Below are positions 33,671-42,006 of a stretch of 64,000 bases of DNA, piece by piece. Origin of the DNA: Arenimonas fontis (GTDB lineage: Bacteria; Pseudomonadota; Gammaproteobacteria; Xanthomonadales; Xanthomonadaceae). The translations under genes and the position numbers were made by a program. Below the pieces are notes generated by a model that saw only the letters and a list, made by a program, of their open reading frames with translations, was not told the origin of the DNA and searched no databases. How positions within the stretch are numbered: position 1 is the first letter of the stretch; each line of letters begins with the position of its first letter. Location: contig NZ_VUOD01000004.1 in assembly GCF_008386465.1 (NCBI RefSeq), forward strand, positions 248,001-312,000, given 5' to 3'.

Positions 33671-34664
33671 ACGCCGCTTCACCCTGGGCTTGCTGGCGGT
33701 CGAAGACGCCATGCTCACGGCCGTGGTCGGTCCGATGGAGATCATCCGGGTCGCCCAGAAGCTGGCCCAGGTGCGGGATCCGGCCACCCCGCTGCGCCTG
33801 GACACCGTGCTGGTGGGCGCCCGCGGCGAGCGCCAGATGGCCGGCTGCGGCGGTCTGGCTCTGGGACCGGTGCTCTCGCCCGACCATCCGCTGGACCTGT
33901 TGCTGGTGCCCGGTTACATGCACGCCAGCGGCGCCGACGCGCTGCGCAAGCTGGAGCGCATGGGCCCCGAGATCGAACTGCTGCGCGCCCTGAACCTGCG
34001 CGGCGTGCCGCTGGCGGCGAGCTGCTGCGGCGCCTTCCTGCTGGCCGAGGCCGGCCTGCTGGACGGTCTGCAGGCCACCACCAGCTGGTGGCTGGACGGC
34101 GTGTTCCGCAAACGCTACCCGAAGGTGCGGATGGACGTGGAACGCATGTATGTCGAGGACGGCGGCGTCGCCACCACCGGCGCCAGCACCGCCATCCTCG
34201 GTTACGTGCTGCGGGTGCTGGCGCGCCAAGTGGACGCGGACCTGGCGCAGATGACCGCCCGCATGCTGCTGATCGACCCGGACCGGCAAAGCCAGGCGCC
34301 CTACATCAGCCTGGCGCTGTCCGAGCGCCCCAGGCATTCGCTCTCGGAGAAAGTAGAACAGTTCCTGCAGCGCGAACTGCACCGCGACATCAGCGTCGGC
34401 GAACTGGCCGGGCACTGCGGCACCAGCGAACGCAGCTTGCTGCGGCACTTCCGCCAGCATTACGGCGTCAGCCCGCTGGCGCACATCCAGCACCTGCGGG
34501 TGGAGCGGGCCAAGGCACTGCTGGAATCCACCCTGCTGAGCTTCGACGAGATCGTCGAGCGCTGTGGCTATTCCGACCCGTCCAGCTTCCGCAAGCTGTT
34601 CAAGCGCGCCACCTCGCTCACCCCGGCCGACTACCGGGAGCGGTTTCGCCTGCGTCCGCACTGA
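33657..34664 (+). CDS. GlxA/FtrA-type AraC-family regulator with DJ-1/PfpI domain
   Basis: 335-aa regulator. Residues about 8-180 are a glutamine amidotransferase-like DJ-1 domain (LDLLLVPGYMHASGADAL; the nucleophile-elbow-like ASCCGAFLLAEAGLLDGLQATTSWW). The C-terminal AraC domain (about 235-330) has two helix-turn-helix motifs: DISVGELAGHCGTSERSLLRHF and SFDEIVERCGYSDPSSFRKLFK. GlxA-type proteins often control catabolism of amino compounds; no such genes adjoin, so the targets are unknown. Confidence 0.93.
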   Translation: MSRAERRFTLGLLAVEDAMLTAVVGPMEIIRVAQKLAQVRDPATPLRLDTVLVGARGERQMAGCGGLALGPVLSPDHPLDLLLVPGYMHASGADALRKLERMGPEIELLRALNLRGVPLAASCCGAFLLAEAGLLDGLQATTSWWLDGVFRKRYPKVRMDVERMYVEDGGVATTGASTAILGYVLRVLARQVDADLAQMTARMLLIDPDRQSQAPYISLALSERPRHSLSEKVEQFLQRELHRDISVGELAGHCGTSERSLLRHFRQHYGVSPLAHIQHLRVERAKALLESTLLSFDEIVERCGYSDPSSFRKLFKRATSLTPADYRERFRLRPH

Positions 34665-34751
34665 GCCGGCCGGTCGGCCCGGCAAGGGTCGAGGACCGCG
34701 CCGGTCCGCCGTCGCCGCGACGGCGACGCCATCCTGGGCGAGAATCGGCGC

Positions 34752-35831
34752 ATGGCCGGCCCGCCGCGCAAGATCGTGCATGTGGACATGGACGCCTTCT
34801 ATGCGTCGGTGGAACAGCGCGACGATCCCTCGCTGCGCGGAAAACCCGTCGTCGTTGCCTGGCGCGGCGCCCGCTCGGTGGTCTGCGCCGCCAGCTACGA
34901 GGCGCGCCGGTTCGGGGTGCGCTCGGCCATGCCGGCGCTGCGGGCCGAGAAACTGTGCCCACAGGCGGTGTTCGTGCCGCCGGATTTCCCCCGCTACCGG
35001 GCGGTGTCGCGCCAGGTGCGGGAAATCTTCGCCCGCCATACCGACCTGATCGAGCCGCTGTCCCTGGACGAGGCCTATCTGGACGTGACGGTGAACAAGC
35101 AGGGCCTGCCCAGCGCCACCGCCGTCGCCGCGGCCATCCGCGCCGCCATCCGCGAGGAAACCGGGCTGACCGCCTCGGCCGGGGTGGCGCCGAACAAGTT
35201 CCTGGCCAAGATCGCCAGCGACTGGAACAAGCCCGATGGCCTGTTCGTGCTCACGCCCTCGCGGGTGCCGTCCTTCCTGGCGCCGCTGCCCGTCGGCCGG
35301 CTGCCCGGCGTCGGCAAGGTGATGGAGCGCCAGCTGGCGGCGCTGGGCCTGCGCACGGTCGGCCAGCTGCGTGCCTTCGGCGCCGAGGCCCTGGAGAAGC
35401 GCTTCGGCCGCTGGGGCCGGCGTCTGCACGAACTTTCCCTGGGCATCGACGAGCACCCGGTGGAAGCCGAACGGCCCAGCCTGCAGGTGTCGGCCGAGGA
35501 CACCTTCGAACACGACCTGCCGCTGGCGCAGACCGGCGAGGCGATCCGCATGCTGGCGGCCAGGGCCTGGGCGGCGGCCACGCGCGAGCGTGGCCGCTAC
35601 GGCCGCACCGTGATGCTGAAGCTGAAAACCGCCGATTTCCGCGTCCTGACCCGCAGCCTCACTCCACCGCGGCCACCGGAATCGCTGGAGGAGTTCACCG
35701 GCATCGCCCTGGCCCTGCGCCAGCGGGTGGGACTGCCGCCGCACACGCTGTACCGGCTGGTCGGCGTGGGCCTGGCCAACTTCGCGCGCGAGGACGAGCT
35801 GCCACCGCAACCGGCCCTGTTCCCCGACTGA
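34752..35831 (+). CDS. dinB: DNA polymerase IV (Y-family, translesion)
   Basis: 359-aa error-prone polymerase. Motifs: IVHVDMDAFYASVEQRDDP (metal-binding Asp), SLDEAYLDVT (catalytic Asp-Glu), ASAGVAPNKFLAKIASDWNKPDG and GRLPGVGKVMERQLAALGLRTVGQL (helix-hairpin-helix). The C-terminal little-finger domain ends with QPALFPD, a short beta-clamp-binding-like tail. I find no clear LexA box in the 87 bp upstream. Confidence 0.96.
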   Translation: MAGPPRKIVHVDMDAFYASVEQRDDPSLRGKPVVVAWRGARSVVCAASYEARRFGVRSAMPALRAEKLCPQAVFVPPDFPRYRAVSRQVREIFARHTDLIEPLSLDEAYLDVTVNKQGLPSATAVAAAIRAAIREETGLTASAGVAPNKFLAKIASDWNKPDGLFVLTPSRVPSFLAPLPVGRLPGVGKVMERQLAALGLRTVGQLRAFGAEALEKRFGRWGRRLHELSLGIDEHPVEAERPSLQVSAEDTFEHDLPLAQTGEAIRMLAARAWAAATRERGRYGRTVMLKLKTADFRVLTRSLTPPRPPESLEEFTGIALALRQRVGLPPHTLYRLVGVGLANFAREDELPPQPALFPD

Positions 35832-35863
35832 GCCCCCGCCCCGGCCGGACAGCCGGAACGAAA

Positions 35864-35885
35864 CGGGCGGCCCGAAGGCCGCCCG
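35864..35885. terminator. Bidirectional hairpin with CGAA loop
   Basis: CGGGCGGCC-CGAA-GGCCGCCCG, a perfect 9-bp stem between the convergent dinB and RcnB-like genes. It has the same loop as the hairpin at 9726. Confidence 0.7.
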
Positions 35886-35914
35886 CGCCGATTCCGGCAG
35901 GCAGGACTGCCGGC

Positions 35915-36526
35915 TCAGCCGAACACGTCGAAGAACACGTCCAGGACGATGCCGGTGGCCAGCGCGACCAGCACCACGTCGCTGTCCACACGTACCCAGA
36001 CATGGCCGTGCGGCGGCGGCGGCAACCGGTAGTAGCGGTAGTCCAGGTGGTAGTGCCGGGCGTAGAACGGCGGCGGCAGGCGGTAACCCACGTGCCAGAC
36101 CGTGTAGTGATAGCCGCGCGGATAGACGTAGCGGTAAGGCGGCCGGTAACGGTACTGCGGCGCCCAGTACCAACCGTCCCAGTGATGGTGATGGTGATGG
36201 CGCGAGTAGTGGACGCGCCGCCATTCCGGGCGATGGTCGCGCCAGACGGGCTGGTGGCCGCGATGGCGGACGACCGCCCTGTGATCGTCCCGGCGCTCAT
36301 GGCGCCAGTCGCGGCGATCCTCGCGGCGGTCATGGCGCCAGTCGCGGCGGTCTTCCCGGCGCTCGGCGCGCCAGTCGCGGCGATCCTCGCGGCGGTCGTG
36401 CCGGTTCTCCCGGCCCTCCTGCCGCCATTCCCGGCGATCCTCGCGGCGATCCGGATCCGCCAACACGGGACCGGCCATGCCGCCGGCGAGCAGCAGGGCC
36501 GCGCTAGCGAAAGCGAGCTTGTTCAT
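35915..36526 (-). CDS. RcnB-like periplasmic protein with Arg/Asp repeats and His run
   Basis: 203 aa. Signal peptide MNKLAFASAALLLAGGMAGPVLA. A repeat region (about residues 26-84) is built of DRREDRRDWR units. A His-rich piece (YSRHHHHHHWDGWY) leads to the conserved RcnB-type end, with VDSDVVLVALATGIVLDVFF at the C-terminus. RcnB proteins are periplasmic and take part in Ni/Co homeostasis; the six-histidine run fits metal binding. Start: ATG at 36526 with GAAGAGGTGCAAGC upstream. Monocistronic. Confidence 0.88.
   Translation of the reverse strand: MNKLAFASAALLLAGGMAGPVLADPDRREDRREWRQEGRENRHDRREDRRDWRAERREDRRDWRHDRREDRRDWRHERRDDHRAVVRHRGHQPVWRDHRPEWRRVHYSRHHHHHHWDGWYWAPQYRYRPPYRYVYPRGYHYTVWHVGYRLPPPFYARHYHLDYRYYRLPPPPHGHVWVRVDSDVVLVALATGIVLDVFFDVFG
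36275..36450 (-). repeat. Intragenic tandem repeats coding DRREDRRDWR
   Basis: Degenerate direct repeats of about 30-45 bp (core CGGCGATCCTCGCGGCGG and its variants) within the RcnB-like gene, seen at least three times between 36310 and 36460. They alternate Arg and Asp/Glu and could change length by slippage. Confidence 0.7.
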
Positions 36527-36630
36527 GCTTGCACCTCTTCGGCGACGGGACCACAGCCGGTCCTCGGGGCCGATTTCGCCGCCATCGCGATGAATTGCCC
36601 TTGAATCCGCCGCCCGCACCGCCCCGCCGT

Positions 36631-37359
36631 TCAGCATCCGTGCCGAACGGACGTCCCGGATCCGGGCAACAACAGGGACAGGTCAGCGGGATCGAGCGGG
36701 CGCCAGGCACCGGGAGCTAGGTCGCCAAGCCGCAGTCCGCCGACGGCGCAACGATGCAGCGCCAACACATGGTTGCCGGCCGCCGCGAACATGCGCCGCA
36801 CCTGGTGGTAACGGCCTTCGCGCAACACCAGCCTGGCGCGACGCGGACCCAGGGCTTCGAAATCCGCAGGTGCCAGCGGCGCGGTTTCGCCCTCCAGCAA
36901 CAGGCCGCCGCTGCCGAACAGCTCCGCTTCGTCGCCGCGAAGGTCGCGCGCCAGCTCGGCCTCGTACACCTTGGGAACCTGCGACCTGGGCGAAATGATC
37001 CGGTGCAGCAGGGCGCCGTCGTCGGTCATCAGCAGCAGGCCGGAGGTGTCGCGATCGAGCCGCCCCACCGTCGCCAGCACCGGCCTGCGCAAACGGAATC
37101 GCGACGGCAGCAGGTCGTACACCAGCCGGCCCTGGTCGCGGGTCGAACAGGTGTAGCCGGTCGGCTTGTGCAGCATCAGTACCAGGCCGGGCGCGGGATC
37201 CAGCGGCTCCCCGTCGAGGCGCACCCGTGCATGTTCGACCACGTCGTCGGCATACAGCACTTCACCGTCCGCGTCGGTCACCCGTCCTTCGCGGAACAGC
37301 GCAGCCACCTGTTTCCGGCTGCCGTAGCCCAGGTTCGCCAGCAGTCTCAGCAGCTTCAT
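36631..37359 (-). CDS. rsuA: 16S rRNA pseudouridine synthase
   Basis: 242 aa. An N-terminal S4-like domain (MKLLRLLANLGYGSRKQVAALFREGRV) precedes a pseudouridine synthase domain with the catalytic Asp in TVGRLDRDTSGLLLMTDDG, then YHQVRRMFAAAGNHVLALHR. RsuA type, target expected to be 16S rRNA U516. It overlaps rsmC by 4 bp (ATGA), forming a 16S rRNA modification pair. Confidence 0.92.
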   Translation of the reverse strand: MKLLRLLANLGYGSRKQVAALFREGRVTDADGEVLYADDVVEHARVRLDGEPLDPAPGLVLMLHKPTGYTCSTRDQGRLVYDLLPSRFRLRRPVLATVGRLDRDTSGLLLMTDDGALLHRIISPRSQVPKVYEAELARDLRGDEAELFGSGGLLLEGETAPLAPADFEALGPRRARLVLREGRYHQVRRMFAAAGNHVLALHRCAVGGLRLGDLAPGAWRPLDPADLSLLLPGSGTSVRHGC

Positions 37360-38423
37360 GCCGGCCCCTTGCGCGCCTCGAACACCTTGAAGCCGTCACG
37401 CTCGGCCGCCACCCGCCAGTGCGCGAAATCCGAGGCAAGCGCCGATTCGTAGGGCAGGTGCCGGTTCGCCACCAGCCACAGGCAGCCGCCCGGCTTCAGG
37501 GCCGCGGCAGCGGTGGCGATGAAGGCGCGGCCGAGCTCGGGCCGGTCGGCCCGGCCCTGATGGAAGGGCGGATTGCACACGATCACGTCGTAGCGACCCG
37601 GCACTCCGCCGGCGACATCGTGCCAGTGCAGGCGCACCGGCATGGTGGCGGCGGCCAGGTTGCGCCGGGCCAGCGCCAGGGCCCGTGCCTCGGCCTCGAA
37701 CAGGTCCAGCGATGTGATGCCCGGACAGCGCGCCAGCAGTTCGGCGCCGAGGAAGCCCCAACCGGCGCCGAGATCTGCCGCGGCGCCGGCCAGGTCGGCC
37801 GGCAGCTGTTCCAGCAGCAGCGTGGAGCCGGGATCGGCGCGGTCCCAGGCGAACAGGCCGGGCCGACTCAGATAGCGACCGTCCAGGATCGGCCGGGGTG
37901 CGTCCAGCGACCGCCAGGCCTCCAGCAGGGCCGGATCGGCGGTTTCCGCCAGGGGCCCGGTCCAGCTGGCGCGGCAATGGTGCTTGGAGAGGGTTCGTAC
38001 CGGCCCGGCCAGCCGCTGCAGATCGTCCTGCAGGGGACGACCGCCGCTCTTGTTGCCGGCGCAGGCCAGCACCACGCCGCCGGGCGCGCAGGCATCCACG
38101 GCGCGGGCCAGCAGCGCACGCGATTCGTCGCGCTGGCGCGGCGCCAGCAGCATCACCAGTGGATAGCGGCGGGATTCGACCGGCGTCGGCCCGGGCTTCG
38201 GGTCCAGCGACGCTTCGGACAGCTCGAACCCGGCCCGCGCCAAAGCCTCGGCCCAGGGCCGGAAGCTTTGCTCGCAGACCAGGCCGCAGCCTCGCCAGGC
38301 TTGCAGCGCCGCACCGGCGCGGGCCCGCAGCAGCAGGGCACCGCCCTGCGCCGGCCAGGCGAGCTCGCCCATTCGCAGGGGCAGCAGCAGGGTTTCCAGT
38401 TCGGGATCGGGCGGGAGGGCCAT
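37356..38423 (-). CDS. rsmC: 16S rRNA (guanine-N2) methyltransferase, RsmC type
   Basis: 355 aa. The degenerate N-terminal methyltransferase-like half (residues 1-170) is followed by an active C-terminal half. This has the SAM-binding motif DLGAGWGFLGAELL and the catalytic NPPF motif in DVIVCNPPFHQG. RsmC methylates G1207 of 16S rRNA; the C-terminal half also fits. Translation overlaps rsuA. ATG at 38423 is chosen because the open frame further upstream is antisense to the YiiX gene. Confidence 0.88.
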   Translation of the reverse strand: MALPPDPELETLLLPLRMGELAWPAQGGALLLRARAGAALQAWRGCGLVCEQSFRPWAEALARAGFELSEASLDPKPGPTPVESRRYPLVMLLAPRQRDESRALLARAVDACAPGGVVLACAGNKSGGRPLQDDLQRLAGPVRTLSKHHCRASWTGPLAETADPALLEAWRSLDAPRPILDGRYLSRPGLFAWDRADPGSTLLLEQLPADLAGAAADLGAGWGFLGAELLARCPGITSLDLFEAEARALALARRNLAAATMPVRLHWHDVAGGVPGRYDVIVCNPPFHQGRADRPELGRAFIATAAAALKPGGCLWLVANRHLPYESALASDFAHWRVAAERDGFKVFEARKGPA

Positions 38424-38464
38424 CGTGGCGGCGACGTCGCGGGGGCGCGAGTGTAGCGCGGCCC

Positions 38465-39268
38465 TCAGGCGTGCTGCGGTCGTCCGGGTTCGGCAAGCAC
38501 GCCGGGGCCTCCCCCGCCCGGTTCGTGCCAGACCATCTTGCGGTGGTCGAAGCCGTGCTCCAGGCGTGGCTTGACGATCTGAAAGAAGGGGGAGACGTCG
38601 AAGTCGCGCGGCGCGTACAGGCTGTGATGACGGATGTGCAGGATCTCGCGCCGCTGTCGCCGCGCGGCCGGGTCGGCCGGTTCCTCCAGCTCGATCTCCG
38701 GCAGGATCGGGTAGCGGATCGAGGCGAAGGCCTGGGCCAGCAGGCTGGAGCAGATGGCCTTGGTCGGCTCGCCGCTTCCCAGGGCCAGCATGCGCCGCTT
38801 CATGCTGCCGGGCACCGGCGGCGTGCGGATGAAGTAGCGGGCCAGGTCGAAGACGTTTTTCAGGTCGTAGGCGACGCCGCGGCGATCGAGCATGAACCGC
38901 ACCAGCGCGTCCACCTCCTGCGGCGACAGGCCGACCGGGCGGCAGATCCGCGTATGCAGGCCGGCGAAAGTGCTCAGCGGAATGGTGCGCACGCCCTCGA
39001 GCACGTCCACGTCCACCAGCACCCTGGGTTCCTCGCCCGGCGGTGGCGGACCCAGGGCGTCGCCGATGTACAGCGCGGCATGCGACCAGGTGGACTGGGT
39101 AAGGTACTTGATCGCGGTGGCGAAACGGCTGTTGCCCTCGACCAGCAGCACGTCGCCCTTGCGCAGGGTCGCGCCCAGCAGGCCGGACGGACTGGTGGCG
39201 ATATGGCTGCCACGCGGCCGCGGCTTGGCCAGGAAGCGGGCGATCGCACGACCCAGCAGTTGCAGCAT
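38465..39268 (-). CDS. YiiX/YebB-like permuted NlpC/P60 papain-like hydrolase
   Basis: 267 aa. Central motifs are GDVLLVEGNSRFATAIKYLTQ and STWSHAALYIGDALG (the permuted catalytic His in HAALYIG); the Cys is in AICSSLLAQAFASI. This order (His before Cys) marks the YiiX-like circularly permuted NlpC/P60 family of lipid- or amide-acting enzymes. The N-terminus (MLQLLGRAIARFLAKP) is amphipathic; there is no signal peptide, so it is cytoplasmic or membrane-associated. Substrate unknown. Confidence 0.83.
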   Translation of the reverse strand: MLQLLGRAIARFLAKPRPRGSHIATSPSGLLGATLRKGDVLLVEGNSRFATAIKYLTQSTWSHAALYIGDALGPPPPGEEPRVLVDVDVLEGVRTIPLSTFAGLHTRICRPVGLSPQEVDALVRFMLDRRGVAYDLKNVFDLARYFIRTPPVPGSMKRRMLALGSGEPTKAICSSLLAQAFASIRYPILPEIELEEPADPAARRQRREILHIRHHSLYAPRDFDVSPFFQIVKPRLEHGFDHRKMVWHEPGGGGPGVLAEPGRPQHA

Positions 39269-39339
39269 CGCGCCCTCCCGCGCTCCGATGTCCGGCCGTC
39301 GCAGAGCCTAACGCAGCGCCTCCGCGGCAGGCAGCGGGT

Positions 39340-40152
39340 TCAGCCCTGCGGATCCTCTCCGGCCAGCAGGGCACGCAGCGTGCGCAGGCGCGCCTTCACC
39401 CGGGCGGCATTGTCGGGCCCGATCCGCCACATCAGCTTGTGGCCCAGCGAGGCCGCCTCCATGCGCGGGTCGGCGAACTGCCAGCGCGGCTTGCCCTCGG
39501 CCGGCACCAGCTCGACCGGCCCGCGAAGCTCCGGCGCGGCAATCAGGTGGTCCAGTACCTCGACCAGGCGGTCGTTGAACTGCCGGTCGGGCACGCCCAG
39601 CTCGCGGTACGCCTGCTGGAACAGCGGATAGAAACGCACGTAGACGGAGACCAGGGCACGCGGCTCCACCGCTTCCAGCAGCCGGACATGGGCCTGGTAG
39701 CGGGTGAAATTGGCCTCGTCCAGCCAGTGCCGACCGTCCGCCCCGGCCACCGCCAGGCGGCCGGCCACCGGCCTGGCGACGTAAGCCTGCGGCGTCATGC
39801 GGGCGCGGGGCAGGTTGTCGATGGTCGCCACCAGACGCTGAACCAGGAACTCGCTGCGCAGGAAGGCGCCAGCATCCTCGCCCAGCAGCTCCGACAGCGC
39901 CGCCAGCGCGGCGCCGTCGCTGTCGGCCAGGGCCGGCAAGGGCTCGGCCGGCGCGTCTTCCGGAAGCACCGGCACCTGCCCGATCGGGTGCTGCACCGGC
40001 GGCGGCGCCTGTTCCACCGTGGCCACCGGCTCGGGCCCGGGCACCACCAGCTCGGCCGGTGCCTGACGCGGGTAGTACTTCCAGACCAGAAACCCGCTGA
40101 GGGCCAGCACCGCCACCGCCAGCCAGGGTCCGTAATGGAATCGTCGGCTCAT
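39340..40152 (-). CDS. DUF3014 membrane-anchored protein
   Basis: 270 aa. The single N-terminal membrane helix (YGPWLAVAVLALSGFLVWKYY, residues about 7-27) is followed by a Pro-rich spacer (30-75) and a DUF3014 domain (ALSELLGEDAGAFLRSEFLVQRLVATIDNLP; YVRFYPLFQQAYRELGVPDR). Function unknown. ATG at 40152; the frame continues upstream without a credible ribosome binding site. It is transcribed divergently from tldD. Confidence 0.88.
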   Translation of the reverse strand: MSRRFHYGPWLAVAVLALSGFLVWKYYPRQAPAELVVPGPEPVATVEQAPPPVQHPIGQVPVLPEDAPAEPLPALADSDGAALAALSELLGEDAGAFLRSEFLVQRLVATIDNLPRARMTPQAYVARPVAGRLAVAGADGRHWLDEANFTRYQAHVRLLEAVEPRALVSVYVRFYPLFQQAYRELGVPDRQFNDRLVEVLDHLIAAPELRGPVELVPAEGKPRWQFADPRMEAASLGHKLMWRIGPDNAARVKARLRTLRALLAGEDPQG

Positions 40153-40352
40153 CGAGCTCTCCGGACGTGGGATCGCTCCCCAGACTGTGCCGGCGCGGCT
40201 GAAGTTCCGCAAAACGCGATCCCGTGCCCGGATCGGGCGGGACTAGGCCATCAGTCACTTGACGCTCCCGGCACGGCCGCCCAGAGTCGGCCGGGCATTG
40301 CCCTCCGCCACCGGCGACGCCGGGTCCGGCCCCTTCCCGATGGAGTGACACG

Positions 40353-41984
40353 ATGGACAGACGCGACTTCCTGACAATCTCGGGCCTGGGCCTCGCCGGC
40401 CTGCTGATGCCCTACAGCCGCGCGATCGCCGCCGAGGAGCTGGTCGGCGGTGGCCTCGACCCGGCGATCAAGAAGGCCATGGCCGATGCCGGCCTGCAGG
40501 CCGCCCGCGATGCCGGTGCCAGCTACTGCGACGTGCGCATCGGCCGCTACCTGCAGCAGTTCGTCATCACCCGCGAGGACAAGGTCCAGAACGTCGTCAA
40601 CACCGAATCCACCGGCACCGGCATCCGGGTGATCGCCAACGGCGCCTGGGGCTTCGCCGCCACCCGCGATCTCAGCCCGCAGGGCGTGGCCGCCGCCGCT
40701 CGCCAGGCGGTCGCCATCGCCAAGGCCAACAGCCGCCTGCAGGCCAAGCCGGTGCAGCTGGCACCTGTCAAGGGCGTGGGTGAGGTCAGCTGGCGTACGC
40801 CGATCCGCAAGAACGCCATGGAAGTGCCGCTCAAGGAAAAGGTAGACCTGCTGCTGGGCGTCAACGCCGAGGCGCAGAAGGCCGGCGCCGATTTCGTCAA
40901 CTCGATCCTGTTCCTGGTCAACGAACAGAAGTACTTCGCCTCCACCGACGGCAGCTACATAGACCAGGACGTGCACCGGATATGGGCACCGTTCACGGTC
41001 ACCGCGGTCAACAAGGAGACCGGCAAGTTCCGCACCCGCGACGGCCTGTCGGCGCCGATGGGCATGGGCTGGGAGTACCTGGAGGGCGACCCGTCGCAGA
41101 AATACGTCCTGCCCAACGGGGTGGTCTGCTACGGCCGCTCCTACGACATGATCGAGGACGCCCGCTTCGCCGCGCGGCAGGCCCGGGAGAAACTGTCGGC
41201 GCCCTCGGTCGAGCCCGGCAAGTACGACCTGGTGCTCGATCCCTCGCACCTGTGGCTGACCATCCACGAGAACGTCGGCCACCCGCTGGAACTGGACCGC
41301 GTGCTCGGCTACGAAGCCAATTACGCCGGCACCAGCTTCGCCACCCTCGACAAGCGCGAGTCCGGCTTCCGCTACGGCAGCGAGATCGTCAACCTGTTCG
41401 CCGACAAGACCCAGGAAGGCAGCCTGGGCGCCGTCGGCTACGACGACGAAGGCGTCAAGACCAAGCGTTGGGACCTGGTCAAGGACGGCATCCTGGTCAA
41501 CTACCAGGCCATCCGCGACCAGGTGCACATCCTCGGCGAAACCGAGTCGCACGGCTGCTGTTATGCCGACTCCTGGGCCAGCGTGCAGTTCCAGCGCATG
41601 GCCAACGTCTCCTTGGCGCCCGGCAAGTCGAAGCTTTCGGTCGCCGACATGATCAAGAATGTGGAGAAGGGCATCTACATCATCGGCGACGGCTCGTTCT
41701 CGATCGACCAGCAACGCTACAACGCCCAGTTCGGCGGCCAGCTGTTCTACGAAATCAGGAACGGCGAGATCACCCGGATGCTGGAAGACGTGGCCTACCA
41801 GATCCGCACGCCGGAATTCTGGGGCGCCTGCTCGGCGATCTGCGACGAGTCCGACTACCGGCTCGGCGGCAGCTTCTTCGACGGCAAGGGCCAGCCCAGC
41901 CAGGTTTCGGCCGTCTCGCACGGGTCCAGCACGGCCCGGTTCGACGGCATGAACGTCATCAACACCGCCCGCAACATCGGCTGA
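40353..41984 (+). CDS. TldD-family metalloprotease with Tat signal
   Basis: 543 aa. N-terminal twin-arginine signal: DRRDFLTISGLGLAGLLMP then a hydrophobic stretch and cleavage around AIAAEE. The TldD domain follows, with the metal-binding motif HENVGH at about His305, plus YEANYAGTSFATLDK and YGSEIVNLFAD. Cytoplasmic TldD/TldE cleaves unfolded peptides (microcin B17, CcdA); a Tat leader implies export of this copy. It is the first gene of the eight-gene operon, followed 22 bp later by the TldE partner. Confidence 0.93.
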   Translation: MDRRDFLTISGLGLAGLLMPYSRAIAAEELVGGGLDPAIKKAMADAGLQAARDAGASYCDVRIGRYLQQFVITREDKVQNVVNTESTGTGIRVIANGAWGFAATRDLSPQGVAAAARQAVAIAKANSRLQAKPVQLAPVKGVGEVSWRTPIRKNAMEVPLKEKVDLLLGVNAEAQKAGADFVNSILFLVNEQKYFASTDGSYIDQDVHRIWAPFTVTAVNKETGKFRTRDGLSAPMGMGWEYLEGDPSQKYVLPNGVVCYGRSYDMIEDARFAARQAREKLSAPSVEPGKYDLVLDPSHLWLTIHENVGHPLELDRVLGYEANYAGTSFATLDKRESGFRYGSEIVNLFADKTQEGSLGAVGYDDEGVKTKRWDLVKDGILVNYQAIRDQVHILGETESHGCCYADSWASVQFQRMANVSLAPGKSKLSVADMIKNVEKGIYIIGDGSFSIDQQRYNAQFGGQLFYEIRNGEITRMLEDVAYQIRTPEFWGACSAICDESDYRLGGSFFDGKGQPSQVSAVSHGSSTARFDGMNVINTARNIG

Positions 41985-42006
41985 CCGGTCCAGGAGCCCG
42001 CAAACC

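Noticed and set aside
34665-34751. LexA box before dinB
   Set aside because: No CTG-N10-CAG-type palindrome was found in the 87 bp; regulation cannot be claimed.
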